From Pseudomonadota bacterium (GTDB lineage Bacteria > Pseudomonadota > Gammaproteobacteria > Burkholderiales > Rhodocyclaceae), in the NCBI GenBank assembly GCA_018241685.1, contig JAFEDJ010000071.1, positions 34,354 to 98,353 on the forward strand: a DNA stretch of 64,000 nt, read 5' to 3'. The notes beneath the pieces were generated by a model that worked only from the letters and a program-made list of their open reading frames with translations, did not search any database and had not been told where the DNA came from. The position numbers and the translations under genes are program-made. This document shows positions 52,067-60,483 of the stretch, piece by piece (within the stretch, counting starts at the first letter, position 1; the number at the start of each line of letters is the position of its first letter).

Positions 52067-53080
52067 TCACCCCAGCAGCCAGACCACGGCAGCCCCGCCG
52101 ACCACCAACTGCAGGAACAGGATCGCGCCGAGCAGCAGCGCCCCACTGCCCGCCTGGCGGATGCGCGCCAGGCGGGTTTCCAGGCCGAGCGCAGCCATCG
52201 CGACGGTCAACAGCAACGTATCGACAGCACGCAGCGTCTCGATCTGCGCTGGAGAGCACAGATGCAAGGAATTAAGGCCCACGACGGCCACGAAGCCCAG
52301 CGCAAACCACGGCACACGCACGCCTCCGGAGCCCACCTCCCCGCGTAACCGCAGAAACAGGCTCACGCCAAACAGGAACGGGGCCAGCATCATCACCCGC
52401 AGCATCTTCACGATCACCGCAGTGTCTTCCGCGCCGCCCCCCACCGCGTTGCCGATGGCCACCACCTGGGCTACCTCATGCACAGTCGCACCTGCGTAAA
52501 CACCAAACATCTGCGCCGGCCAGTCGATGAGGCGCTGAAGACAGGGGTAGAGCACCATCGCCAGGGTGCCGAACAGGACGACCGTGCCGACCGCGGCGCT
52601 GGTCCGGTGGGGCTGCGCGCCGACAACCGGCTCGGTAGCCAGAATCGCCGCCGCACCGCAGATTGCGCTTCCGGCTGAGGTAAGGATCACGGTATGCGGA
52701 TCGAGCTTGAGCCAGCGGGTTCCCACCAACCAGCCAACGAGCAGCGTGCTCGCCATCATCAGCAGATCGGTCAGCAGCGCGTGCGAACCGACACCGACGA
52801 TCTGCTGGACGCTCAAGTTGAACCCATAAAGGGCAACACCCGTCCGCAGCACCCTCCCTTGCGCCAGCAGTACGCCAGGGGTGAAGCGCTGCCGAAGACG
52901 CTCCGGCAAGCCGTTGCCGAGCAGTGCGCCGAACAGGATCGCCAGCGTCAGTGGCCCGATGCCAAGACGGCCGATGAAACCCAGCCGACTGACCGTGTAA
53001 GCCATCGCAGCCAGGAGCGTGCACAGGCCAAGACCAATCAGCCATGACATGCGCGCGTGGAAATATGCAGAGAGATTCAT
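52067..53080 (-). CDS. YeiH family putative sulfate exporter (UPF0324)
   Basis: A 337-residue membrane protein with about ten helices. LAILFGALLGNGLP, LRTGVALYGFNLSVQQI, SAGSAICGAAAILATEPVVGA and GVYAGATVHEVAQVVAIG are the conserved UPF0324 segments, the last two being helix-break motifs. Members are proposed exporters of sulfonate-derived sulfate. Here a sulfate import operon lies 40 kb away, so a functional link is only possible. GAGGAC precedes the ATG. Upstream DNA has repeated ATTAG words. Confidence 0.88.
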   Translation of the reverse strand: MNLSAYFHARMSWLIGLGLCTLLAAMAYTVSRLGFIGRLGIGPLTLAILFGALLGNGLPERLRQRFTPGVLLAQGRVLRTGVALYGFNLSVQQIVGVGSHALLTDLLMMASTLLVGWLVGTRWLKLDPHTVILTSAGSAICGAAAILATEPVVGAQPHRTSAAVGTVVLFGTLAMVLYPCLQRLIDWPAQMFGVYAGATVHEVAQVVAIGNAVGGGAEDTAVIVKMLRVMMLAPFLFGVSLFLRLRGEVGSGGVRVPWFALGFVAVVGLNSLHLCSPAQIETLRAVDTLLLTVAMAALGLETRLARIRQAGSGALLLGAILFLQLVVGGAAVVWLLG

Positions 53081-53196
53081 TGACGCCGTCCTCGATGTGA
53101 AGCCGAAACATTAGCGTCAACTAATACATTAGATAAAATGGATTATTTAGAACACATACATCCGCAAAATAGATATGCAAAATCGTATGTGCAATG

Positions 53197-53230
53197 CAAA
53201 AAGGGACTGCATTTCTGCAGTCCCTTTTCA
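53197..53230 (-). terminator. rho-independent terminator of the tRNA operon
   Basis: AAAAGGGACTGCA, loop GAAA, TGCAGTCCCTTTT, reading on the minus strand, 13-bp stem with T tract. It follows the third tRNA by a few bases. Confidence 0.9.
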
Positions 53231-53234
53231 TTTT

Positions 53235-53311
53235 TGGCGCGCCCGGCAGGATTCGAACCCACGACCCCTTGGTTCGTAGCCAAGTACTCTATCCAACTGA
53301 GCTACGGGCGC
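53235..53311 (-). tRNA. tRNA-Arg (ACG), copy 3
   Basis: A 77-nt cloverleaf with GCGCCCG/CGGGCGC acceptor stem, anticodon loop CTACGAA (anticodon ACG), T loop TTCGAAT and encoded CCA end. It is the last copy before the terminator. Confidence 0.97.
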
Positions 53312-53400
53312 AACACTCACATGCTCAACCGACCGGAAACCCGGTGAGACCATTGCCTCTGCGGTTGAAAAGAGCCGCACTTAAGCGACTCTGGCAAAAC

Positions 53401-53477
53401 TGGCGCGCCCGGCAGGATTCGAACCCACGACCCCTTGGTTCGTAGCCAAGTACTCTATCCAACTGAGCTACGGGCGC
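53401..53477 (-). tRNA. tRNA-Arg (ACG), copy 2
   Basis: Sequence identical to the flanking copies: 77 nt, anticodon ACG, encoded CCA. It is separated from copy 3 by 89 bp and from copy 1 by 88 bp of related spacer. Confidence 0.97.
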
Positions 53478-53565
53478 ACACTTCACATTCAGCCAACCGG
53501 AAACCCGGCGAAAGCAATTTGCTTCCCGACTGAACAGAACCGCTATGAAGCGATTCTGGTAAAAC

Positions 53566-53642
53566 TGGCGCGCCCGGCAGGATTCGAACCCACGACCCCT
53601 TGGTTCGTAGCCAAGTACTCTATCCAACTGAGCTACGGGCGC
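53566..53642 (-). tRNA. tRNA-Arg (ACG), copy 1 (promoter-proximal)
   Basis: Same 77-nt sequence as copies 2 and 3, anticodon ACG with encoded CCA. It is nearest the promoter at 53659-53686. Confidence 0.97.
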
Positions 53643-53658
53643 GCTGCGAAAGACCGGC

Positions 53659-53686
53659 ATTATACATAGCTTCGGAGAAATTGGAA
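53659..53686 (-). promoter_or_regulatory. sigma-70 promoter of the tRNA-Arg operon
   Basis: TATAAT at 53664-53659 on the minus strand is a perfect -10. TTCCAA 16 bases upstream is a weak -35. Transcription would begin about 10 bases before copy 1. Confidence 0.6.
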
Positions 53687-53863
53687 GCCTTTCGTTGCAG
53701 TTTGATGTCTTTCTCTTCAGCGCCCCGAAATTCGCCCTTTGGCGCCCTTCTTGCGTACCTGTCTGCAACCGGGCTTTTGAGCGATAAAACGGAGGGTTTG
53801 CGACACCACGCCCCGTTTATGCGCCGGCCCTTGTCGATGATCCCACGCCCCAAGGAGCGCAAG

Positions 53864-54217
53864 ATGTTCGTCCCCGTCTGCAAGCAGAGCTATCTCTACG
53901 AAGGTGAAATGGTGCCGTGCATGGCTGGCACCAAGGAAATCCTGATCGTCTGGGCCGATGGCGGCCAGCCGCGCGCCTTCGACGGCATCTGCCCGCACGG
54001 CACCTTTCCGCTGTCGAAGGGCATGTTCAATGGCCGGACGCTGGTGTGCCCGTCCCACAACTGGGTCTTCGATGCCCGCAACGGGCACGGCCTGTCGCCG
54101 ACCGGCTGCCAGATTCCGGAATACGCGATGAAAGTCGAGGACGGCATGGTGTGGGTGGACACCGACGCCAGCGCGCTCAGCGTCCAGTGTGGGACTGGCG
54201 GTAGCGGGACGGACTGA
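53864..54217 (+). CDS. TmoC-like Rieske [2Fe-2S] ferredoxin
   Basis: A 117-residue soluble Rieske protein. CPHG and CPSHNW supply the two Cys and two His ligands, and WVFDARNGHGLSP after them is the signature of toluene-4-monooxygenase ferredoxin TmoC. EILIVWADGGQPRAFDGICPH before them follows the same pattern. ATG at 53864 has AAGGAG six bases upstream. None of the other toluene monooxygenase subunits is adjacent, so its partner is unknown. Its 3' end overlaps the convergent AraC gene by 41 bp. Confidence 0.87.
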   Translation: MFVPVCKQSYLYEGEMVPCMAGTKEILIVWADGGQPRAFDGICPHGTFPLSKGMFNGRTLVCPSHNWVFDARNGHGLSPTGCQIPEYAMKVEDGMVWVDTDASALSVQCGTGGSGTD

Positions 54218-55097
54218 GCCCCGTGCGGCGTTTGACGAAGCGGCAGAAATAAGCCGGGTCGTCGAAGCCCAGGCTGGCCGCGATGCCGGTGACCGGTTCG
54301 GTTGTATATAGCAGCAACCGGCAGGCCTCGCGGGTCAGGCGTTCGTGGATCACGTCCAGCGCACTGCCACCGCACTCCGCGCGGGTCAGGCGGTTGAGCC
54401 GCGGCGTGCTCACCCCCAGCTGGCTGGCGTAGCGGGCCACCGGCCAGTGCTCCAGGTAATGGGCTTCGACCTGCAGCACGAAACGGGTGAACAGCGCCTG
54501 ATGCAACGCTACCGGGCTCCCCTCCCCCAACGCCTGCAAGCGGGCGCCGGCCTGGGCCAGGTGCCAGACGATGGTCTGGGACAACCAGCGCAAGGGCGGC
54601 GAGCCGGCCATGCCCGGGCTCATGAATTCCGCGCTGAGTTCGCGCAGCAGCGCGTCCAGCCGCCCTGCCGTCGGATCTTCCGCATCGAAGCGCAATACGC
54701 GCGGCCCGGCGAACAGCTCGCGCAAGGCTTTCCCGACCGTTTCCAGCTCGCCCTCTACAAGGAAGTGGCCGCCCAGCGTGAGCACGCGCCCCTGGGTCTC
54801 CGGCGCAAAGCGGAAGCCATGCACCGTGCCCGGCGGAATGATCACCGCCGCCGGCCCCGTCACCTCCTGGCGGCCAGCATCCAGCGCGACGCTCGCCGTT
54901 CCCTCCGTAATCCACACCACCTGGTACAGGCCGTGGTGCAGGTGAGGCTGGATCTCCCAGTCATGGATGCGGCTGCGGGACTGGATCTCCTCGATATGCA
55001 GGAGTTCGCGCACCGGCTCGGCCGCTTCACCATATAAGGTGAAGCTCGGGATGAGCGGCTTGGGGGCGACGAAGCGGGACCTGACGCGCATGTCCAT
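54177..55097 (-). CDS. AraC family transcriptional regulator (PobR/HpaA-like)
   Basis: A 306-residue regulator. The N-terminal cupin-like domain (IPSFTLYGE, then HDWEIQPHLHHGLYQVVWITEG, IIPPGTVHGFRF) is the pattern of AraC-type PobR, which senses 4-hydroxybenzoate. The C-terminal AraC domain has VARYASQLGVSTPRLNRLTR and GIAASLGFDDPAYFCRFVKRRTGLSPSRYR. It lies downstream of pobA in the same direction with a 235-bp gap, so it likely has its own promoter. ATG at 55097 or 55091 fits; the longer version 17 residues upstream is not favoured. Confidence 0.88.
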   Translation of the reverse strand: MDMRVRSRFVAPKPLIPSFTLYGEAAEPVRELLHIEEIQSRSRIHDWEIQPHLHHGLYQVVWITEGTASVALDAGRQEVTGPAAVIIPPGTVHGFRFAPETQGRVLTLGGHFLVEGELETVGKALRELFAGPRVLRFDAEDPTAGRLDALLRELSAEFMSPGMAGSPPLRWLSQTIVWHLAQAGARLQALGEGSPVALHQALFTRFVLQVEAHYLEHWPVARYASQLGVSTPRLNRLTRAECGGSALDVIHERLTREACRLLLYTTEPVTGIAASLGFDDPAYFCRFVKRRTGLSPSRYRQSHTGR

Positions 55098-55332
55098 GCG
55101 TGGCGCCTCAGGAAAGAAGGTCCGCCGGCATCCGGCCGGCCTCGCCACGCAGGGCGAAACCCGAATGCCACACTGGGAAATGCGGGAAGAGATGCATCAC
55201 GGGACTCCGGAAGCGGCACGACGCCAGCACTGGCGCAGATTATGACGCCGCCTCCATCCCGCAGACAGTACGCGAGCCCACTAGCAGCTAGACAATTCCG
55301 CTATGGCCCGCTTGTCGTAGATCGGTTAGCGA

Positions 55333-56523
55333 TCAGCCCTGCCAGCCTTCGAACGGCAGGCCGACGTAATTCTCCGCCAGCGATGCCGCCGCGGCGCGGG
55401 AGCTGACCGTGTATTCCAGCTGCGACCGGCGGAAGCGCCGGGTGATGGTGTCCTCGCCGTCGAAGTCGTGCAGCATGTTGGTCATCCACCAGCTGAAGTG
55501 CTCGCCGCGCCACACCCGCTTGACCGCCCGGGCGCTGTAGCTGTCCAGGCCGGCACGGTCGTCACGGCGGTAGAAATCGACGATCGCCTTGCTGAGCAGG
55601 ACCACATCGCCGGCTGCGAGGTTGAGGCCCTTGGCGCCGGTCGGCGGCACGATGTGGGCGGAGTCGCCGGCCAGGAACAGACGGCCGTGCTGCATCGTTT
55701 CGCAGACGAAGCTGCGCATCGCGATGATGCCCTTCTGGAAGATGCGCCCTTCCTTGAGCTGCCAGCCGTCGTCATTGGCCAGGCGGGCACGGAATTCGGC
55801 CCAGATGCGGTCGTCAGACCAGTTGTCCACGCTATCGTTGGGATCGCACTGGAAATACATGCGCTGCACATCCGGCGTGCGCGTGCTGACCAGCACGAAG
55901 CCGCGGTCGCTCTGGGCGTAGATCAGCTCGTCGCTGGACGGCGGCGCTTCGCACAGGATGCCGAACCAGCCCGCCGGATAGACCTTCAGGTGCTCCTGGC
56001 GGATGGATGCCGGGATCGCCTGGCGAGACGGGCCGTGGAAGCCATCGCAACCGCCGATGAAGTCGCACTGGATCTCCTGCGGCGCACCGTCCTTGCTGTA
56101 GCGGATGGACGGCTGCGTGCCGTCGATGCCGTGCAGGCTCACGTCCGCCACACCAAACTCGATGGTCGTGCCGTTGGCGAGCACCGCCGCCACCAGATCC
56201 TTGATTACCTCGTGCTGCGGATAGACGGTGATCGACTTGCCGCCGGTCAGCTCGGGCAGGTCGATGCGGTGGCGCTTGCCGCCGAAGGACAGTTCGATGC
56301 CGTTGTGTACATAGCCTTCGCGCACCATGCGCTCACCAACGCCCAGCTCCTTGAGCAGTTCGACGGTGGGATGTTCCAGCACGCCAGCCTTGATGGTCGC
56401 CTCGATATCCTCCCGCGAGCGCTGCTCGACGATCACCGATTCGATGCCCTGCAGATGCAGCATGTGGGAAAGCAGCAGCCCCGCCGGGCCCGCGCCGATG
56501 ATGCCAACCTGGGTCTTCGTCAT
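55333..56523 (-). CDS. pobA: 4-hydroxybenzoate 3-monooxygenase
   Basis: A 396-residue FAD monooxygenase that makes protocatechuate from 4-hydroxybenzoate with NADPH and oxygen. VGIIGAGPAGLLLSHMLH is the FAD motif, VEQRSREDIEATIKAGVLEH is a PobA signature that includes the substrate-side arginine, and LAGDSAHIVPPTGAKGLNLAAGDV is the second FAD site. It opens the protocatechuate route; the ring-cleavage genes are not in this window. No ribosome site is strong, but AAGGACA lies before the ATG. Confidence 0.95.
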   Translation of the reverse strand: MTKTQVGIIGAGPAGLLLSHMLHLQGIESVIVEQRSREDIEATIKAGVLEHPTVELLKELGVGERMVREGYVHNGIELSFGGKRHRIDLPELTGGKSITVYPQHEVIKDLVAAVLANGTTIEFGVADVSLHGIDGTQPSIRYSKDGAPQEIQCDFIGGCDGFHGPSRQAIPASIRQEHLKVYPAGWFGILCEAPPSSDELIYAQSDRGFVLVSTRTPDVQRMYFQCDPNDSVDNWSDDRIWAEFRARLANDDGWQLKEGRIFQKGIIAMRSFVCETMQHGRLFLAGDSAHIVPPTGAKGLNLAAGDVVLLSKAIVDFYRRDDRAGLDSYSARAVKRVWRGEHFSWWMTNMLHDFDGEDTITRRFRRSQLEYTVSSRAAAASLAENYVGLPFEGWQG

Positions 56524-56667
56524 GTCCTTGTCTCCTGTCAGAGTTGTTGTGTTCGACAGGACGCAGGTTACGGACAGACATAGACCGCTTGAATGGACGA
56601 ATCAGCGGTACGAATTGCACTTTTGGAACGACTGCGGCCGGCAACCATCGCCCCTGCGAAAGCCAGC

Positions 56668-57573
56668 TCAAACCGGCCCGGCTTCGCACATCAGATCGGC
56701 GACCAGGCCACGCAGCCAGCGGTTGGCCGGATCGTTGTGGAAACGCTCGTGCCAGTGCTGGCGTACCGAGTATTCCGGCAAGGGATACGGCACCGGGAAG
56801 CAGCGGAAGCGCCCGCGCCCGGCCAGTACCTCGCCGAGGCGCTTGGGAATGGTCAGCAACAGCTCAGTCTGCTCGATGAAAAAGGCCACGCCGACGAAAT
56901 TGGGGATCCGCAAGGCTACCCGCCGGCGGATGCCCTGGCGGGCCAGCTCCTGGTCCACGATCAGGTGCCCGGTGCCCTGGGTGCTGACCAGCGCGTGCTC
57001 TTCCGCCTCGAACTGCTCGCGGGTCAGGCCATCGCGAATACGCGGATGGTCGGCGCTCACCATGCACACATAGTGCTGGCGGAACAGCGCCTGCTGGTAG
57101 AAGCCTGCCTCCAGCTGCGGGATGAAGCCAATGGCCAGATCGGCCCGCCCGCTCTCGAGCAGTTCCGACGTATCCGGCGACAGCGGCAGCACTTCGATCT
57201 GGATCCGCGGCGCCACCTCGCGCAGGCGCCGCCACAGGCCCGGCATGATCACCAGCTGGCTGATGTCGGTCATGCAGATGCGGAAGCAGCGGCTCGATTC
57301 CGAAGGATCGAACTCGGTGCGCTGTCCCAGCACCCGGTCCAGCGCCTGCAGCGCCTCACGCACCGACTCGATCAGGGATTCGGCCAGCGGCGTCGGCTCC
57401 ATACCCCCGGCTGTACGCACGAACAGCGGATCACCGAACAGCTCCCTCAGCTTGCCCAGCGCAATGCTCACCGCCGGCTGCCCCATGTTCAGCGTCTCCG
57501 CCGTACGGCTCACGCTGCGGGACTTGAAGACTTCATCGAAGACGCTGAGCAGGCGGGCGTCGAGGGGGTTCAT
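56668..57573 (-). CDS. LysR family transcriptional regulator
   Basis: A 301-residue LysR protein. The helix-turn-helix is VSRTAETLNMGQPAVSIALGKLRELFGDPLFVRT and the effector domain starts with MTDISQLVIMPGLWRRLREVAP, which places it in the NahR/NodD/DntR branch that senses aromatic acids. It lies 144 bp upstream of pobA on the same strand. It could regulate pobA, or the gentisate operon 14 kb away; the sequence does not decide. Confidence 0.9.
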   Translation of the reverse strand: MNPLDARLLSVFDEVFKSRSVSRTAETLNMGQPAVSIALGKLRELFGDPLFVRTAGGMEPTPLAESLIESVREALQALDRVLGQRTEFDPSESSRCFRICMTDISQLVIMPGLWRRLREVAPRIQIEVLPLSPDTSELLESGRADLAIGFIPQLEAGFYQQALFRQHYVCMVSADHPRIRDGLTREQFEAEEHALVSTQGTGHLIVDQELARQGIRRRVALRIPNFVGVAFFIEQTELLLTIPKRLGEVLAGRGRFRCFPVPYPLPEYSVRQHWHERFHNDPANRWLRGLVADLMCEAGPV

Positions 57574-57668
57574 GAGTGGTGACCTAGTTCTCGGCGGGGA
57601 ACGTCCATCTTACTGCAGTGCCGTCACGCCCGACCATCACACCATCCGCGGGAGACCAGAAAAACACA

Positions 57669-57706
57669 AATGTCATGTTGACATGAAAATGACATTAACT
57701 TAGAAA
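57669..57706 (+). promoter_or_regulatory. candidate promoter and inverted repeat upstream of vgrG
   Basis: TTGACA at 57678-57683, 17-base spacer and TAGAAA at 57701-57706 make a plausible sigma-70 promoter 36 bp before vgrG. It is nested in AATGTCAT-N12-ATGACATT, an exact 8-bp inverted repeat that could be a repressor site. Confidence 0.5.
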
Positions 57707-57741
57707 GACAGGCTTTACGGCACTAATGGCATCGAGCGCTC

Positions 57742-60465
57742 ATGACCTCTCCTCTCGCATCGGCCCTGTCCAGCCTCCTCAACGCTCTCAGCCAGGCAAA
57801 CTCCATCCTGAGGCTGCGGTTTCCTGACGACGCAGCAGCAGCTGTTACGCGCCTGGTGCCTTACCAGCTCGCCGGCGAGGAGGCCATCTGCGACGGCGTC
57901 CGCTATCGCCTGCAATGCCTGGCCGATGACAACCGGATCCATCTGACCGAGCTGCTGGGCCTTCCCGTGGCGGTAACCATCGGTGACGACCGCGGCGGAC
58001 GCCGGCTGATCAGCGGCATCGTCACCTCCGCCGAACAACGCCTGTCCGACGGCGCAGCAACCGCCCTCGAAATCGTCTTCGAGGATGCCCTCTCCATACT
58101 CTGCCAGCGCAGCACCTGGCGGGTGTTCTGCGAAACCTCGGTCATCGAGATCACCGAGCAGATCCTTGCCGAACACATCCGCGGCAACACAGTCTTCGCC
58201 CAGGCCTTCAAGTTCGTCATCACCGGCCTCCAGAAGAGTTACCCGAAGCGCGCCTTCACGCTGCAGGCCGGCGAGAGCGACCAGGCCTTCCTCACCCGTC
58301 TGTGGCGCCAGGAAGGCATCACCTGGAGCTTCCAGTTCGCGCTGGACAAGGATGTCCCGCAACACACGCTGCTGCTCACCGACCGACCCGGCGCCTTTCC
58401 CGACAACCCCGCCGGCACCGTGCACTTCCACCGCGCCGACGCGACCGAAGAGCACGACACCGTCGTCGCCTGGCGTGCCTGGCAGACGCAGGCGCCCTCC
58501 TCCGTCGCCCGCGCCTGCTTCGACTACAAGGCAGTCCGCGCCACGGAGAACATCCAACCCACCGTGCTCAAGCAAGGCAAGGCCGGCAATGCGCTGGCCA
58601 GCACACTGACCAACTACCACTACGATGCACCACAGCACGCCGCCGGTAACGCCCACTACGATGAAATGGGCCGCGCCCGCATCCTGGCCCATGAGTTCGC
58701 AGCTTCAGGCTGGCGCGGCGAATCGGTGGTCCGCCAGTTCGCCCACGCGACGGTCTTCGGCCTCCGGGAGCACCCGGAGATCGACGCCTGGCCCGACGAC
58801 AAACGGAAATTCACGCTGACCCGGCTTCAGCTCTACGCCCGCAACAACATTCCGCTTGACCCGCTACTGGAGCGCCGCCTCATCGAAGGCTGGGACATTC
58901 CCGGCAATGACGGCAACGCGGAAGCACGGGCGGGTGCGCCGATCTACTACAACCGTTTCGAATGCATCCAGCAGGACATTCCGGTCGTTCCCTTTTTCTC
59001 AGCCTCCGATGGACCTCGTATCGATATCCTCAGCGCCATCGTGGTCGGCGCAGAAGGCAGCGAAATCGATGTGGACGACCACGGACGGGTCGCCGTGCGC
59101 TTCCCTTTCGCACGGCCTGATGACCATCCCAACGGCTATGGCACCTCAGACACACCGCGCGATTCGGCACGCATCCGCGTGATGCACCCGTGGGCCGACA
59201 ATGCCTACGGCGCCGCCTTCTGGCCCCGCGTCGGCTCGGAAGTACTGGTCGGCTTTCTGCAAGGCGATCCATCCAGGCCAATCGTCCTCGGTGCCGCCTA
59301 CAACGGCACCCACGAACCGCCGCGCTTCTCCGGCTATGGCAGCCTGCCCGCCAACAGCGCGCTGTACGGGCTGCGCAGCAAGGAGATCAAGGGCAGCGGC
59401 TACAACCAGCTGCGCTTCGACGACACCTCGGCGCAGATCAGCACCCAGCTTGCATCCGATTACACGGCCAGCCAGCTCAACCTCGGCTGGCTCGGCAAGC
59501 CCCGCCAGGACGGCCGGTCCGAAGCACGCGGAGAAGGCTTCGAATTGGCCTCCGACGCAGCCGGCGCCCTCCGTGCCGCCAAGGGCCTGCTGCTGACCGC
59601 CTGGTCCCGCTTCAAGGCCTCCGGCGCCCAGTTGGACCGACAGGAACTGCTGGGCCTGATGGAAGAGCAGCTCGATTTCTTCAAGCAGATCGGTGACTAC
59701 GCCGCCCAGCACGGCGGCAAGGCCAACGACAACGCACCCCATAGCCAGCTCCACAATGATCTGAAGAGCTGGGAAAACGGTTCCAACACCACCAAGGGCG
59801 GGGCCGGAGGCGGCGAGCCGCTGGTCGCCGTCAGCGCCCCGGCCGGCGTCTACCTCAACAGCCCCAAGGCCGTGGTAACCCATGCCGGCAAGAACGTAGA
59901 CATCGTCGCCGGCCAGCACCTGCAATCGGCCTGCGCCGGCCGCCATACCCTCAACACCGGCAAGGGCATCGCGCTGTTCGCCCAGTCGGAAGGCATCAAG
60001 ATCCTCGCCCACCACGGCAAGCTGGAACTCCAGTCCCAACACGGCGATACCCAGGTCAATGCCAGCCAGAACCTGAAACTCTCCGCCAGCGAAGGCAAGG
60101 TCCAGGTCATGGCCGCGGAGGAGATCCTCCTCGCCGAATCCGGCGGTGCCTACATCAAGCTGGCCGGCGGCCGTATCGAACTGGGCTGCCCCGGCGCTTT
60201 CACCGTCAAGGCCGCCAGCCACCAATGGTCCGGCAGCGCCTCAGGCCAGACCGACCTGCCCAAGTTCTCCGCCGGCGACCTCGGCCGCACGCCCGTGCTG
60301 GTCCGCGCCACCGACGGCCAACCCGTCAGCGGCATCCCCTACTCGATCACCCGCCCCGACGGCAGCACCCTGTCCGGCCACACGGATGCCGCCGGCAAGA
60401 CCTCCGCCCTCGAAGGCAGCACCTTCGAGCAAATCAGCGTGCAGTTCTTCGCCCCAGACCAATAA
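57742..60465 (+). CDS. vgrG: type VI secretion system spike protein VgrG with C-terminal transthyretin-like extension
   Basis: A 907-residue spike protein. The gp27-like N-terminal half includes NTVFAQAFKFVITGLQKSYPKRAFTLQAGESD. The gp5/OB-fold region (about 420-540, VAVRFPFARPDDHPNGY, SARIRVMHPWADNAYGAAFWPRVGSEVLVGFLQGDP) is strongly conserved. A DUF2345 needle follows (about 640-830, ASQNLKLSASEGKVQVMAAEEILL). The last 60 residues (LGRTPVLVRATDGQPVSGIPYSI...) form a transthyretin-like domain of the sort that binds a cargo effector. The gene is followed by the lipase effector 18 bp later. No other T6SS structural genes are in this window. Confidence 0.95.
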   Translation: MTSPLASALSSLLNALSQANSILRLRFPDDAAAAVTRLVPYQLAGEEAICDGVRYRLQCLADDNRIHLTELLGLPVAVTIGDDRGGRRLISGIVTSAEQRLSDGAATALEIVFEDALSILCQRSTWRVFCETSVIEITEQILAEHIRGNTVFAQAFKFVITGLQKSYPKRAFTLQAGESDQAFLTRLWRQEGITWSFQFALDKDVPQHTLLLTDRPGAFPDNPAGTVHFHRADATEEHDTVVAWRAWQTQAPSSVARACFDYKAVRATENIQPTVLKQGKAGNALASTLTNYHYDAPQHAAGNAHYDEMGRARILAHEFAASGWRGESVVRQFAHATVFGLREHPEIDAWPDDKRKFTLTRLQLYARNNIPLDPLLERRLIEGWDIPGNDGNAEARAGAPIYYNRFECIQQDIPVVPFFSASDGPRIDILSAIVVGAEGSEIDVDDHGRVAVRFPFARPDDHPNGYGTSDTPRDSARIRVMHPWADNAYGAAFWPRVGSEVLVGFLQGDPSRPIVLGAAYNGTHEPPRFSGYGSLPANSALYGLRSKEIKGSGYNQLRFDDTSAQISTQLASDYTASQLNLGWLGKPRQDGRSEARGEGFELASDAAGALRAAKGLLLTAWSRFKASGAQLDRQELLGLMEEQLDFFKQIGDYAAQHGGKANDNAPHSQLHNDLKSWENGSNTTKGGAGGGEPLVAVSAPAGVYLNSPKAVVTHAGKNVDIVAGQHLQSACAGRHTLNTGKGIALFAQSEGIKILAHHGKLELQSQHGDTQVNASQNLKLSASEGKVQVMAAEEILLAESGGAYIKLAGGRIELGCPGAFTVKAASHQWSGSASGQTDLPKFSAGDLGRTPVLVRATDGQPVSGIPYSITRPDGSTLSGHTDAAGKTSALEGSTFEQISVQFFAPDQ

Positions 60466-60483
60466 CCGACCCTGTCCTTCGCC

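Noticed and set aside
53138..53768. Small plus- and minus-strand frames across the tRNA array
   Set aside because: They are translations of the repeated tRNA genes and spacers (for example repeated GFESCRAR) and not proteins.
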